Part shown: positions 11,850 to 23,800 of the stretch, piece by piece
Position numbering within the stretch: position 1 is the first letter of the stretch
How the letters are laid out: each line of letters opens with the position of its first letter
DNA from: Varanus komodoensis
Lineage: Eukaryota > Chordata > Lepidosauria > Squamata > Varanidae
Reading direction: 5' to 3'
DNA: 64,000 nucleotides
Assembly (NCBI RefSeq): GCF_004798865.1
Contig: NW_025335268.1
Coordinates: 75,594,827-75,658,826 of the forward strand
The notes under the pieces: generated by a model
The model's database searches: none
The model's input: only the letters and a program-made list of their open reading frames with translations
Told to the model about the DNA's origin: nothing
Translations under genes and position numbers: made by a program

Positions 11850-14800
11850 CGGTGACACCAAGCGTACGTTTTATTGAAAGACCAACTCCATGGCGAGGGC
11901 AGTGAGGAGGGAGGCCTCCGGCCGGGTCTGAACGGCCGTCGCTGCTCCGCTTGGTAGAAGTTACAGATAAATATCGTCACATACACGGACAGCAGTGAGC
12001 GCTAGTCGGTCAGCTAGTACTGAGTGGAGACAGGCAGGGCGGGCAAGCGGGGAGCCGCCAGGCNNNNNNNNNNNNNNNNNNNNNNNNNNNNNNNNNNNNN
12101 NNNNNNNNNNNNNNNNNNNNNNNNNNNNNNNNNNNNNNNNNNNNNNNNNNNNNNNNNNNNNNNGGGGCCTCCCCGTCGCGCTCCAAGCCTCCCTCCGGCC
12201 CGTAAAGGGGCGCCGGGCTCGCGCCCGGCTTTCCGCGGGGGCGCCAACGCCTCGGCCTGCTCGGCCGCCCCCCGCCCCCGCTCACGCGCCCCCTTCCGCT
12301 TCTACGCGCCGGAGAGGGAGGGGGGGCTCCGGCCAGGGGCTCCGGGCGCCCTGCAGCTCCCCAGCCAGGTCTGGAAGCCGCGGGGCGGGGCGGGGGAGGA
12401 GGAAGAGGAGGATCGGGAGGAAGAGACGAGAGGGCAGGTTGCAGCTAGGCGGCCCGCACGCCCCGGACCCTCTGCTGGCGGCCGCGGTCGAGACGCGGCG
12501 GTGCGGACGGCGGCGGGCCTGGCGGGGCGCGGGGTCCGGGGGCGCAGGGCGGGCTCCGGAGGGGTGCGGAAGCAGGGAGCCCCCGGCTCCTCGCTACTCC
12601 AGGTAAATGTCCTCTGTGGGGCAAGCGAACTCCAAGTGCTCCTGGTAGTATTCCTGAAAGGCGCGGCTGCAAGAGAGGGGACGCGAGGGGACGCGTGAGT
12701 GGCGGCGGCAGGGCCCGTCCGGCGCGGCTCAGGCCAGGCGGCCCGCGAGCTGCGCCAGAGCAGAGCCCCCCGGCCCCCCACCCCTGCTGCGCTCCGAGGG
12801 CCGCCCAGGTGGAGGGCAGGTGCCGGGCGCTCGGCCTCACTCGCCAGGTGGCCGGCTGGCTGCGCGCCTCGGCTGCCCGCGGGTCCCCCGCCGCCCCGCC
12901 AGGCTCGCTCTCCCGCCCTCACTGGCTTTCTTCAGCGCTCCCGTTCAGAAGAAGGCACGGGTAAGGGGGGGGGAAAGCAGCCCCACATTCCCCCCAGCAC
13001 CCGTTTGCCATGTCAAAAGCCAGAGCCACGGCCAGTGCCCGCCCGGAGGAAACGCAGAGTCGGGCAGCATCACCTCTCCAGCGTCCGCCAGCGGGCCGGG
13101 CCTGGGGGGGGTCCGCCGCCTTGAGGCCCCCCCTCCCGGGCCCGCCCCCCCCCCCCCCCCCGCCCCAGGCCCTGGCTGGATGAAGGGAGGCCCAGGCGCT
13201 GAGGAAGGGGAGATGAGGAAGGGGCCGGGGGGCCATCGAGGTCATGCCATCTGGGCGGACGCCTGCCTGCTGCCGCGCGCAGGAGGCCCTCCTGCCGGGC
13301 AGGCGCAGGGCAGGTCAGGGGGCGCCCGCAGAGCCAGAGCAGTGGTCGCCCCCGTGCTCAGGAGCGGCACGTCAGAGCCAAGCCTGGGGGCCACCGCGGG
13401 ATGCCTGGACCCCAGCATGCCCCCCACAGGGCGGGGCCAGTCATGAGCCTGCCAGGTCGGCCGCACCGCCACCTTCCTCGGGCAGCCCACAGGGGCCGAT
13501 TGGAGCAGTGGGGCCACTGCAGGGACTCCCCGCACCGACCCCCACTCACCCGACACACTCCGCGACGTGCCGCATGGACTCCTGGGAGACAAAGACGTGG
13601 CAGGCGAAGCGACTCAGCACGGGGTGCTTGGTGATGAAGCCGAAATAGCTGCAAGGGAAGACGGTTGCCAGGGGGCCGCTGCGCAGGGCGGCGGGGTCCG
13701 GGCGGCCCTGCCGGTGTCCTGCGTGGGAGGCCGGTTTCCCCAGGGGGGAGGAAGCGGGGGACGGGGGGGAGGAAACAGCTCACCAACTGTTCCGGGGGTG
13801 GCACCCGCAGAAGGAGATGTTCTTCATCTGGAAGAAATGGCTGCAGCGCTCGAGCTGGAATGAGGGCGGGCAGGGGGTTCAGAGGCCACGCCGGGCGCCC
13901 CCACCTCCCATCAGCACCCCCTCCACGGCTTTTGGGTATGACTCTGGGCAGGTTCCGCAGGCCAGGCTGCAGGCAGCCCCGGCGGGGGCGGGTCCATGCG
14001 GGGGCTGCACCCCTGCTTCCGAGTGGGGGTGCCCTCCCCCCACGTCCAGAGGCTGCCCAGCTCAGAGGTCCGCGGTCCGGCCACGCGTGCAGAAGGCAGC
14101 AGGCAGGGGAGCAGGAGGGCAGAGCAGCACCGGCGCCTGGCCGTGGTGGCTGGAGAGCCCCAGGCCCCGAGCCGCTGTGCGGGCAGCACCTCTTCCGTCC
14201 GCACCCGTCCAGGGACAGGGCGGCACCCGGGACCGTGTCCAGCTCCGCTTCCCGCTCTGGCCCTGCCGTGGGCAGCCGGAGACAGTGGCCGACTCGTGTG
14301 CCCATGCCGTTACCCGGCTCTGGGGACCGGGGGGATTCTCCTTGGGGGGGCTCTGCCGTGGAAGCAAGCGAGACTCGGCTCTCTGGCCCCGAAGGCCCCC
14401 GCCCACATGCAAGCCCCCTGCCCAGGCCTCATGGGGGCAGTCCACCCTCACCTCGTCATCCCGGCCGTACTCGTTCACCGTAAGGATGAGCTTGATGCCC
14501 TGCAGGCTGACCTCCAGGTCGCAGGTGGCTGGAGGCCGCAGATGCACCGTGAGCTTCCGGGTGGTCGCGATCTGCAGGGGCAGAAGTGAGGAGGGGTCAG
14601 CAGAACTGGCGGGGGGCTTCCCAGGAGGCTGAGCAAGGCAGCTGCAGCCTCTGAGACACTGCCGGCCCCTTCTCCCCTTTCTGGGACCATGAGAGCCAGC
14701 GCCCCCCCCCCACGCAAAGGATCTCCGCAGAAAGGGGCTCCAGGGGTGCTCCCCAAGCCCCAGTTGCGCTTGCAAACCGGCCTGCACGGGGAGATGGGGC

Positions 14801-17800
14801 CCCAGCCATGACTGCACCTCCAGGGAGGGGCCAAGCGACCTGGGGGGGTGGGGGGGAATGCCCTTTTTTGGAAGCCTGAGCAGCAGCCTGGCTCAGCATG
14901 TGGCGTCTAGGAGCGGGGGGCTGGCCGAAATCTGTCTGGAGGCTGCTCACCCCCAAGCCTCCTGGGCGGCCAGTCCAGGCTCCAGCAGAAGCCCGGGGCC
15001 GCATGGGGCGGGAGGCGAGCGAGGGCCCCAGGCCGGCCAGATATGCCCCGCTCGGTGGCTGGGGGCCGGCGTGGTGCAGCAGAGCCCCCCCCCCTCACCT
15101 TCTGCATGGCTGCGCACAGGATGCCGTTGCCCTGGTGGTGGGGCACCTCCACCGAGCCCAGGAACTGGACGTTGAAGCGCTCGACCCAGCATGGATTCCG
15201 CTTCAGCCCTGCAGGGGCAGCAGAGCCAGTGGGCTGGTGCCCCGGAGCCCCTCTTGCCCCCCCAGCGCCTGGCCCCCACGCGGGGATGGCTTCCTCCGGG
15301 GCGTGTGTGTGCCAGGTGGGGCGGCCCGCCCCAGTGAGCTGGCTGCCTGGGCTGGATTTGGGCCCGTGTCTCCCACCTCCCACCCCGGCCCCCCTGTGGC
15401 AGCACGGAAGCGCATGACCCCCACCTTCAGGAGTCGACCAGCCCCTGGAAAGGCGCAGGATTCCACACGCGGGAGTGAGGCCGATCATTCTTTTTGCTTG
15501 TGCGCCGCATGAGCAAGTCCACCGAGGGCGATTTGCCAGTGTGCCCCAGCAGGTGGAGGGCCCGGGTCAGGACTCCCCACGGACGGAAGGGCAGGGCGGC
15601 CATGTCCCCCCCATGCAGGAGCTGCACCTTCTGCCCAAGGCAAGAGCCAGGCCTGCGCTCCAGCCAGCTCTACCTGATGTTTTCCTCGCTTTCCTGTCCC
15701 AGGTGTACTCTGACACCTGCGGCACCTGCCAGGCAGGCCCTGATCTGTTCAGCTCGGTGCGCGTCTCCGTGTGGAGACAGGGTCACAAACCACAGGCCCC
15801 CCGGACATCACGTCCACCCCAGATGGCTTGGCCTTTGCTCTCCCTTCCCGCGTCACCTGGCTGGGGACTCCAGAGCTTGCGCACTTCCCTTGGGGGGAAG
15901 GGGGGTGGTCCTAGCAAAGAGACTGCCCAGCCCTGGATTCTGCAGTATAATCTAAAAACACTGGGAAAGTGGCATGCAAAACAATTTAACCACATTAAAA
16001 AAGAGCAGGAAATTCCCTGAGCTCAAGCAAGACCTGATTGGACCTGATTAAAGCACCAGCAAAGCTCCAGCTAATTAAATGCCTGCCAGAGAGGAAGGTC
16101 TTGACTGGGTGTGGGAAGACAGTGAGGCTGGCAGCAGGCAGACCTCCATGGGGAGTGGGTCCCACGACGGAGGGACCGCCACTGAAAAGGAGCTGGCAGC
16201 TGGGGGCAGGTGCCACGCAGGAGGTGCTGGGGAGGGGTGCCACGTCTGGTATTTCGGTCCCAAGCCACGCAGGCCTTCTAGGTTCGGCCGGCACCTTGAC
16301 CGGCGCTCAGAAGGATGCCGGCAGCCCGTGCAAGCAGGCCAGGACTGGGGTTCGGTGCTCACACCTCTGCTCCCATTATTAGTCTGGCTGCTGCAGCTTC
16401 AGAACAGTCTCCCCGGGCAGCCCCCACTGCAGTGGCCCAGCTTAGAGGTTGCCAGAGGACAGATGGCTGGTCATTTCTGGCCAGATGGGGGTGCAGGGAG
16501 CCTGCGGGGCCACCTGGCCCCAAGTGACTCAGATGGCTCAAGGAGCACCCCAGGCCACGGGCGGCTCCGTCAGCAGGCGTGCAAGCCCACCCAGAACCGG
16601 TCGAGTGCCCCCCACCCAGCCCGAGGAGCCCCCTGCTCGGTCTTGCGTGGAGTGGCCACCACTGAGGAGCAGGTACTCCAGATTTTTTTGTCTGGCAAAA
16701 ACAGGTCCTGCCAGACAAACCTTGTGGGATTCCATGACAAGGTTTCGAGGTGGCTGGATGGAGGGGATGCAGTGGATGTGGTATACCTGGATTTCAGCAA
16801 GGCCTTTGACGAAGTGCCCCATGATATCCTGGTGGAGAAACTGAGGGGTTTTGGGATACACCAAAGCACTGTCCGGTGGATTAGGGCATGGTTGACTGAC
16901 CGAAAGCAGAAGGTAACCATTAGCAGGGAATCATCGGGATGGCGGCCAGTGACAAGCGGGGTCCCCCAGGACTCTGTCCTGGGGCCGATCCTGTTTAAGC
17001 TTTTCATTAACGACATGGAAGAAGGGGTGAACAGTCGGCTGATCAAATTCGCAGACAACACTAAAACTGGAGCAGTGGCCACAACTGAGGAGCAGGTACT
17101 CCAGATCCAAGAGGATCTGGACAGACTATGGAAGTGGGCAGGAGACAACAGGATGGCATTCAATGTGGATAAGTGCAAGGTCTTGCACTTGGGGCATGGG
17201 AATGGGTGTCGTAAGGACAGGCTAGGGGACAAGTGGCTGGAGAGCAGCACCTGTGAAAGGGACCTCGGGGTGCTGGTCAACTGCAGGCTGAACATGAGCC
17301 AGCCGTGTGATGCGGTGGTCAAGAGGGCGAACGCCACCCGTGGTTGCATAGCCAGAAGCGTGGCTTCTAGATCGAGAGAGGTATTACTACCACTCTACAC
17401 GACTCTGGTGCGCCCGCAACTGGAGTATTGCGCTCAGTTTTGGGCCCCTCATTACAAGAGGGATATAGCCAGGTTAGAGTCAGTGCAGCAAAGGGCCACA
17501 AGGTTGGTGGCCGGTTTGCAGGGGATGCCGTGTGAGGCGAGACTGAGGGAACTGGATCTCTTCAGCCTGGAGAAGAGGAGACTCGGAGGGGACCTGCGAG
17601 CGACATGCAGGCATGTGAGGGGGTGCCACACGGAGGTGGGTCACAGCCTCTTTTCCCCTGCAGTGGAGGGCAGGACGTGTTCCAGTGGAGCCAAGCCCAG
17701 GGAGCCAAGATTCAGGGTGGATGCCAGGAAGCACTTCCTGACAGACAGGGCCCCCAGGGCGTGGAATGGGCTTGCATGAGAGGCGGTTGAAACCCCACCG

Positions 17801-20800
17801 GTGAGGGTGCTCAAGGACAGGCTGGACATGCATGTCATAAGTGGAGCCAGCTGGAGCCGGGGGTCAGACTAGATGGCCCAGGAGGCCCCTCTGACTTCTG
17901 TTTCTTTGTTGGGGCAGTTGCATGGTTGTCATGGAGCCCATGAAGTCCTGAGCTGCCCCAGAACAGGCGCCCACAGCACGGATGCTGACAATCCCCGGGA
18001 CCAGCAGCCGGGGCGACCTCAACGTGGCAGCTGAGAGAGCCCCCATCCACTCAGGCTGGGCTGCGAGGCGGGTGCTGCACCCCACCCACCCATCCCACTG
18101 GCCCAGCACAGGGCGCAAGCCCTCTGGACTCGGAGCCGGACAGGGAGGGAGCCTCGAGACCAAGAGAGACGGCCCCCCCATGGACCACCGCAAGTCCCCC
18201 TTCCTGCTGCACCCGGCAGCCAGGGGGGCAGAGCCTGGAGCGGCTGCCTCCCCCGTGCCCACCCCCAGGTCCCGGCTGCCCATGCCGGATCTGCCGCCTC
18301 CTGCACGACAGTCCCGGACGAGGGAGGCCGTGCCGTGCGCCCCCGTGGCTGGGAGGGCGAGCCCGCTCCCCGCCCGCCCGCCCGCCCCCGGCCACAGCCC
18401 CCCACGGGCCGGCCACGGCAGCCGCTCGAGGGGCCCGCCCCAGCCCGCCGCACGCGCAGGCCTACCTGCCGCGCCCTTGGCCTGGCTCGCCACCTCGTGG
18501 GCGTAGAAGGCCGGGAAGATGCCCCACTCCCCCGTGCGCATGTTGTAGCCCCGGTACCAGTAGTCGTCCTCCTCCAGTTCCACGAGGATCGGGTCGTCCA
18601 CGTCCAGCTCCAGCTCGTCTTCGTGGCGAGGGATGAACCTGCAGGCGGGCGAGCCCCGGGGGGCGGCTGAGGCCGGACCGCAGCCCAGGCACAGCCTGGC
18701 AGCCCGAGAGCCTCTCCCGCACCGTGGAACCCCGAGCGCCCGGCCGGGCCGCTGCCGAGCGGAGACAAGCCCCCGCTGCGGCGCCCCACCCGGCCTGGGA
18801 AGCGAGCCTGGCACTCGGTGGGGCTGCCTCGCCCGGGACGGGGCAGGCCGGAGGGGCCGCACGGCTGGGCCCAACAGGCACCGAGCAGCCCGGTTCAGAG
18901 AGGAAGGCACACTGCACGCGCTCAGGGACTGCATCCGTGGCGCTCCCTTCGTTTAGTGCAGCTTGGTCAGGAAGGCCAGTTCGAGCTCCAGCCACGTGCC
19001 GCACAGGGTGGCGGCGTGAGCCCTCCGCTGATCGCCCCCTGCAGCTGCCGCCCGCCGTGCCTCGGGCAGGTCCCCGGCTGCGCGGGAGAGGCGGGCCGCA
19101 CCGCGGGAGCGCCAGAGGCAGCCTGACGCGAGCGGCCCCTCGTGGCAATGCCGGCCCCGGAGGCCCTCGCACAAGTCCTGCGCCCATCTGCGCCCGCAGA
19201 CCACTTTGGAGCTGCCCCCCCTGCTTCTCTCCTAAGCTCCGATTTTCATAAACGGGGAAAGGGCACATTAGCAGGCAGCAGAGGAAGCCCCCGAGGCTCC
19301 GCAAAGAGCCTAGCAACAGCCTGGGGGAAGAGAAAGGCGCCCACTCGAGGTGGGAGCAGGGCCAGGCCACGGACGAAGGCTGTGAGCCACCGGCAAGGAA
19401 CTGCGGGAACGGCGTCCGGAGGGCTAAAGCAGGGGATGAGCTGAGACTAGCGAGGGGTGCAGAGCGCGGCAAGAAAGCCGCCTTCAGACACTTCCCGAAC
19501 AAAAGACCCGAGAAAGAGAAAGGTCTCCAGCTACTTAAGATGGATCACAGAGTGATCACAGATGACAAGGGAAAGGCAGAGGCGGGGAATTCCTGCCTCG
19601 CCTCAGTTTTCTCCCTCAAGAAGGTCTACACACAAGAAATACAAGCTGAAGGTGGGCGAAGGCAGCCCAAGATAGGCAGACAACAGTCGAGGATGATCTT
19701 GATGGAATAAACATGTCCAAATCCCCAGGGGCCACGATCTCCATCCCAGAGTCATAAAAGAGATAGCGGAGAAAGGCTTGCAGCCACTGGCTAGGATCTT
19801 CGATTAATCTCAGAAACCAGGAGAAGTGCCAGGCAATGAGAAGGGCTGACATCGTCCCCAGCTTCAAAAAGGGGGGGGAAGTTGGACTGCGGAACTACAG
19901 ACCAGTTAGTCTGACATCAGTCCCTGGAAAATTTTGGAAAAAATTATTTAAAAAATCAGTCTGCAAGCACTGATTTTTTCCAAGAAAATGCAGTGATTAA
20001 TAGAAGCCAACATGAATTTATCTAAAATAAGTCCTGTCATATTAATTTAACCTCGTTTTTTGCCTGGATAACCTTCCAAATGAAAAGTGGAAACACTGTG
20101 GACATAATCTACCTTGCCTTTAACCAAGTTTTCGATATAGTGTCCCATGACATTCTGATAAGCAAATCAGCAAAAAGGGGACTAGATAGAAAAACTGACG
20201 GGTGGATCCAAAACTGGCTGCTAAATCAGACACAGAGTCCTCATCAAAGTCCAGTCTTAAGGCCTGGTGCGTCTCAACATCTGCATAGATGAGGATAAGG
20301 AAGTACAAGGAACAATAATCAGATCTGTAGACGATACAAAACTGGGTGGAACTCCCTAGAAGTCGGAACGAAGAGCCAGAGCAGTCTTGATGAACTTGAA
20401 CGCTGGGCTGAAAGCAACAGAATGAGATTCAATAAGGACAAGTGCCAAGTCCTCCACCTGGGAAAGAGAAACCAAAGGCATCAATGCAGGATGGGCAATA
20501 CGTGACTGAACAGAACTGAAGAAGAAAAAGACCTCGGAGTAATTGTGGACAACAGGCTAAACATGAGCCAGCAACATGATGCAGCTGCAAAAAAGGGCAA
20601 ATGCTATACTAGGATGCTTAAATAGAAGCATTACTTCCAAATCACGAGAAGTAGCAGTTCCCCTATACTCCTCACTGGTCAGACCTCATCTAGAATCCTG
20701 TGTCCAGTTCTGGGCACAAAGATGGAAGAAAGATGCAGAAAAATCGAAAGGGTGCAGAGGAGGGCAGGGAGAATGGCCCAGGGTTTGGAAACACTGCCCT

Positions 20801-23800
20801 GTGGGAGAGACTGAGAGAACTGGGCATGTTCAGCCTTGAGAAGAGAAGTCGGGGGGGGGGGGGATGACATGAGATCCCTCTATAAGTACCTGAAGGGCTG
20901 TCACAATGAGGAAGGTCAAGCTCTCTTCCTGCTGGTGCCAGAGTGTAGGACATAGAATGATCAAGTCAAGTTGCGACAACCCAGATTCAGGCTGGATACC
21001 AGGAAAAGCTTCCTCACTGTCGGAGCGATAAGACAGGGGGACCAGCTGCCCGGAGAGGAGGGGGCTCTCCCCCACTGGGGACATTCAGGGCGAAACTGGG
21101 CGGCCCCCTGAGTGGGATGGCATGACGTGGGGCCCTGCAGCAGCTGGGGCTTAGATGCGATGGCCTTCTGGGCCCTTCCAGCCCCGCTATTCCATGAAAA
21201 CTCCTGCCTCTGGGCTTCTCTTCACACATCCTGCCCTTCTTGACCGAGGTTTCTTTTACGTGTATTCCCGACCCTGTGGGGTCTCTCTGATAGGACCCTA
21301 GGTCACTGGCCCTTGTAGCTTGGCCCTCGGGGGAAATTGCGTGCTTCCCTGGCTGCTTTCCGGGGGCCGTGGGGGGCTTTCTAAAACTGTCCCAGCGGCT
21401 CACTCGGTGTGGACAGTCACGTCCAGAGACGCACCGAATTGTCACGGACAGGCCTCCCATCGCAGCGCATAAGCATTTGTGCTGTCAGGCCACAGTTCTT
21501 CACCAAATTTTCCACTGAGCATGTTATTTCTAAAACAACATATAAAACCCAGGTGGAACCGCTTTGTCCTCACGAGTGCGGAAAGAGCAGAGCCCGCTGC
21601 CCCTTCCAGCTCGGCTATTCCGTGAGTGCGCTACGATCATGCACGCAGATAGGAAATTGGGGGCCCGCTGGCCACGTGGTGCTGTTCGCATGTCTGAACC
21701 GCGTTGGGGCATTGGAGGAGTGAATATTTTGGCAAGTGAGGAGAACGGAGACGCCTAGTTCAGAAGTAACATGCCGAGGTGGCAGAGTTGCAGAATGGAC
21801 CTCGGAAGGCATCCTTGCTGATGAATTTGGGGAAATCAGCTGCTCGGGATGTGGATGAACTCGCAAAGGGAGCGCAAGAAGTCCAGATGGGACAGAACGA
21901 GCCAAAGAAGGACCCATTCCGGGTCCAAAGTCCTGCTCTTCGTCAAACAGCTCATGAAGAAACCATGAAAGAAAGAGCCAGGGCGAGGGAAAGCGAGGGT
22001 GCGACACGGCCCTGCCACTAAAAGAGCCACACGTGTCAGCTCTATGGCTCCCTTTTGCTCCAGCTCAGGAATTTCATTTGGGTTAAAAAAATCTTTACAA
22101 TGAAGACACGATCCCAAAACGGGTCTTAGAATTCCTTTCAAAAAGTGTTTTTCCTGGAATAACCAGTCTGTATTTTTACATCTGCTCTTTCGGGCATATA
22201 TAAAACCGCATGAGGCCTGAGGGCAAAGTGTGGGAAGACTTCTGGCCGGGCCTCCATGCCAGAAGTCGGGAGTCCTGCAGAGCCGGGGGCCCTCGTTCGT
22301 TCGTTCGTGGGAAACAGAATGGGAAGCGCTGGCTGCTCTCTCGGGGCCCACTAAGCCCGGAGCCCCGGGGCCGGAAGCCCTCCGCTCGGACAGGCCTCCC
22401 CACCCGGCCGCTGTGGGGGCCACGGCTCCCCCTCCCCCTCCTCACCTGAAGACGGCCCGGTGCGTCTGCTCCCGCTCCTCCCCGTTCACCAGGCAAGAAA
22501 ACAGGCCGAAGGACTCCGTACCTGGGGGGACCAAAGAGGATTGCTGCAGGCAGAAGGTCCCCCCGGGACGCGCAGCGGGGGGGCAGGCTGGGTGGCGCAT
22601 AGTGGGCTCTGCCAGTCCAACGGGGAGCCTGGCACAGAGGCACTGTTGGCTGCGGCCACAGGGGGGAGAGCCGTCACGGGGGGGGTGGATCTGGCGGCTC
22701 TCGCCAACTGGCAGCCGGGGCCCTGCCCTGCCCTGCCCTGCCCTGCCCTGCCCTGCCCTGCCCTGCCCCGGGGCCCGGAGGGCCACGCAGGGCCGGCGTG
22801 CCCCCGGCAAGCACGGTGCCCACCCACCGCCCGGCGGCCAGAGCTGCGGTGCTTACTGGAGGAGCGGGTCGTGCTGTTGACGAAGACGTTGAGGAATTTC
22901 TTGGAGAAGTGGAGGTCGGCCTCGGGGGAGGAGTCCTCGGAGGAGGAGCTGCGCCCGTCCACGGCCCCCAGCCCCTCCCCGAAGTCGCTGGCGACCTCCT
23001 CCAGGTCGGGGGCGTCGTCGCAGGCGCACAGCAGGTCACTGTCGTCGCTCAGCACCGAGGTGCAGCGCTGGAGGCTCACCAGCTCCAGCTGGGTGTTCTC
23101 GTCCACAACCAGGGTGTACTTGACCGAGTCGTAGGCCAGGGAGCTGTCCAGCACCAGGGCGGGGGGCAGCGGCGGCAGCTCTTCCGAGAACGGGGAGCCC
23201 TTCCGGCTGCCCAGGGAGGGGGCCTCCTCCTCCTCCGGGGAATAGGCCAGGCTGAAGCCGCGGTTGGTCTGGGCGGTGGAGACATCCAGCCCCTCGCCGC
23301 GCTCGAGCCGGATGTCGTCGATCATGTCACTGTCCCCCAAGATGCCCGAGTCGAGGTCCCCGTCGATCTCGCAGTCCTCCGGCAGAGCGGCCGGCTCCTC
23401 CTTGCCGGGGGCCTCCCTGGGGGGCAGGCCCTTGGGGCCGGGCACGCTGCCGCAGCAGCCGGAGAGCGGCCGCCCCGGGAAGACGGGGGTGATGGTGTCG
23501 TTCGTCATGTTGCTCAGGAACAGGCAGGGCCCCGTGCGCCCCGCGGGAGGCTCGGCTTCGGCTTCGGCTACGGGCCCGGCCGTGGCGCGCTTCTCGTCCT
23601 CGGAGCACTGCAGGGCGGTGCGCAGCGTCTCCATGTCCACCAGCTCGATGCTCTGCGGGGCGCGGGGCTGGCCCTCGCTCAGGGCCTCGCTGTGCAGCTC
23701 GGGCTCCAGGTCGGAGGCGGGGGAGATGGTGTCGGCGAGGGAGTGGGTGGCCGGGAAGCGCTCGTCCGCGCACTTGATGGGGTAGGAGCCCTCCGAGATC

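Larger units (their letters stand above)
11850..12593 (-). other. MAPK8IP2: MAPK8IP2 3' UTR (contains a gap)
   Basis: This sequence runs between the stop codon and a poly(A) signal AATAAA (minus strand, 11,870-11,875). The exact cleavage site, taken as about 20 bp past the signal, is inferred. A 100-N gap lies at 12,064-12,163, so the UTR length is uncertain. Confidence 0.75.

Noticed and set aside
16079-17779. Long plus-strand frame as a single 566-residue gene
   Set aside because: Only the part after 16,652 has meaning and it is CR1 ORF2; the part before is intron sequence open by chance.
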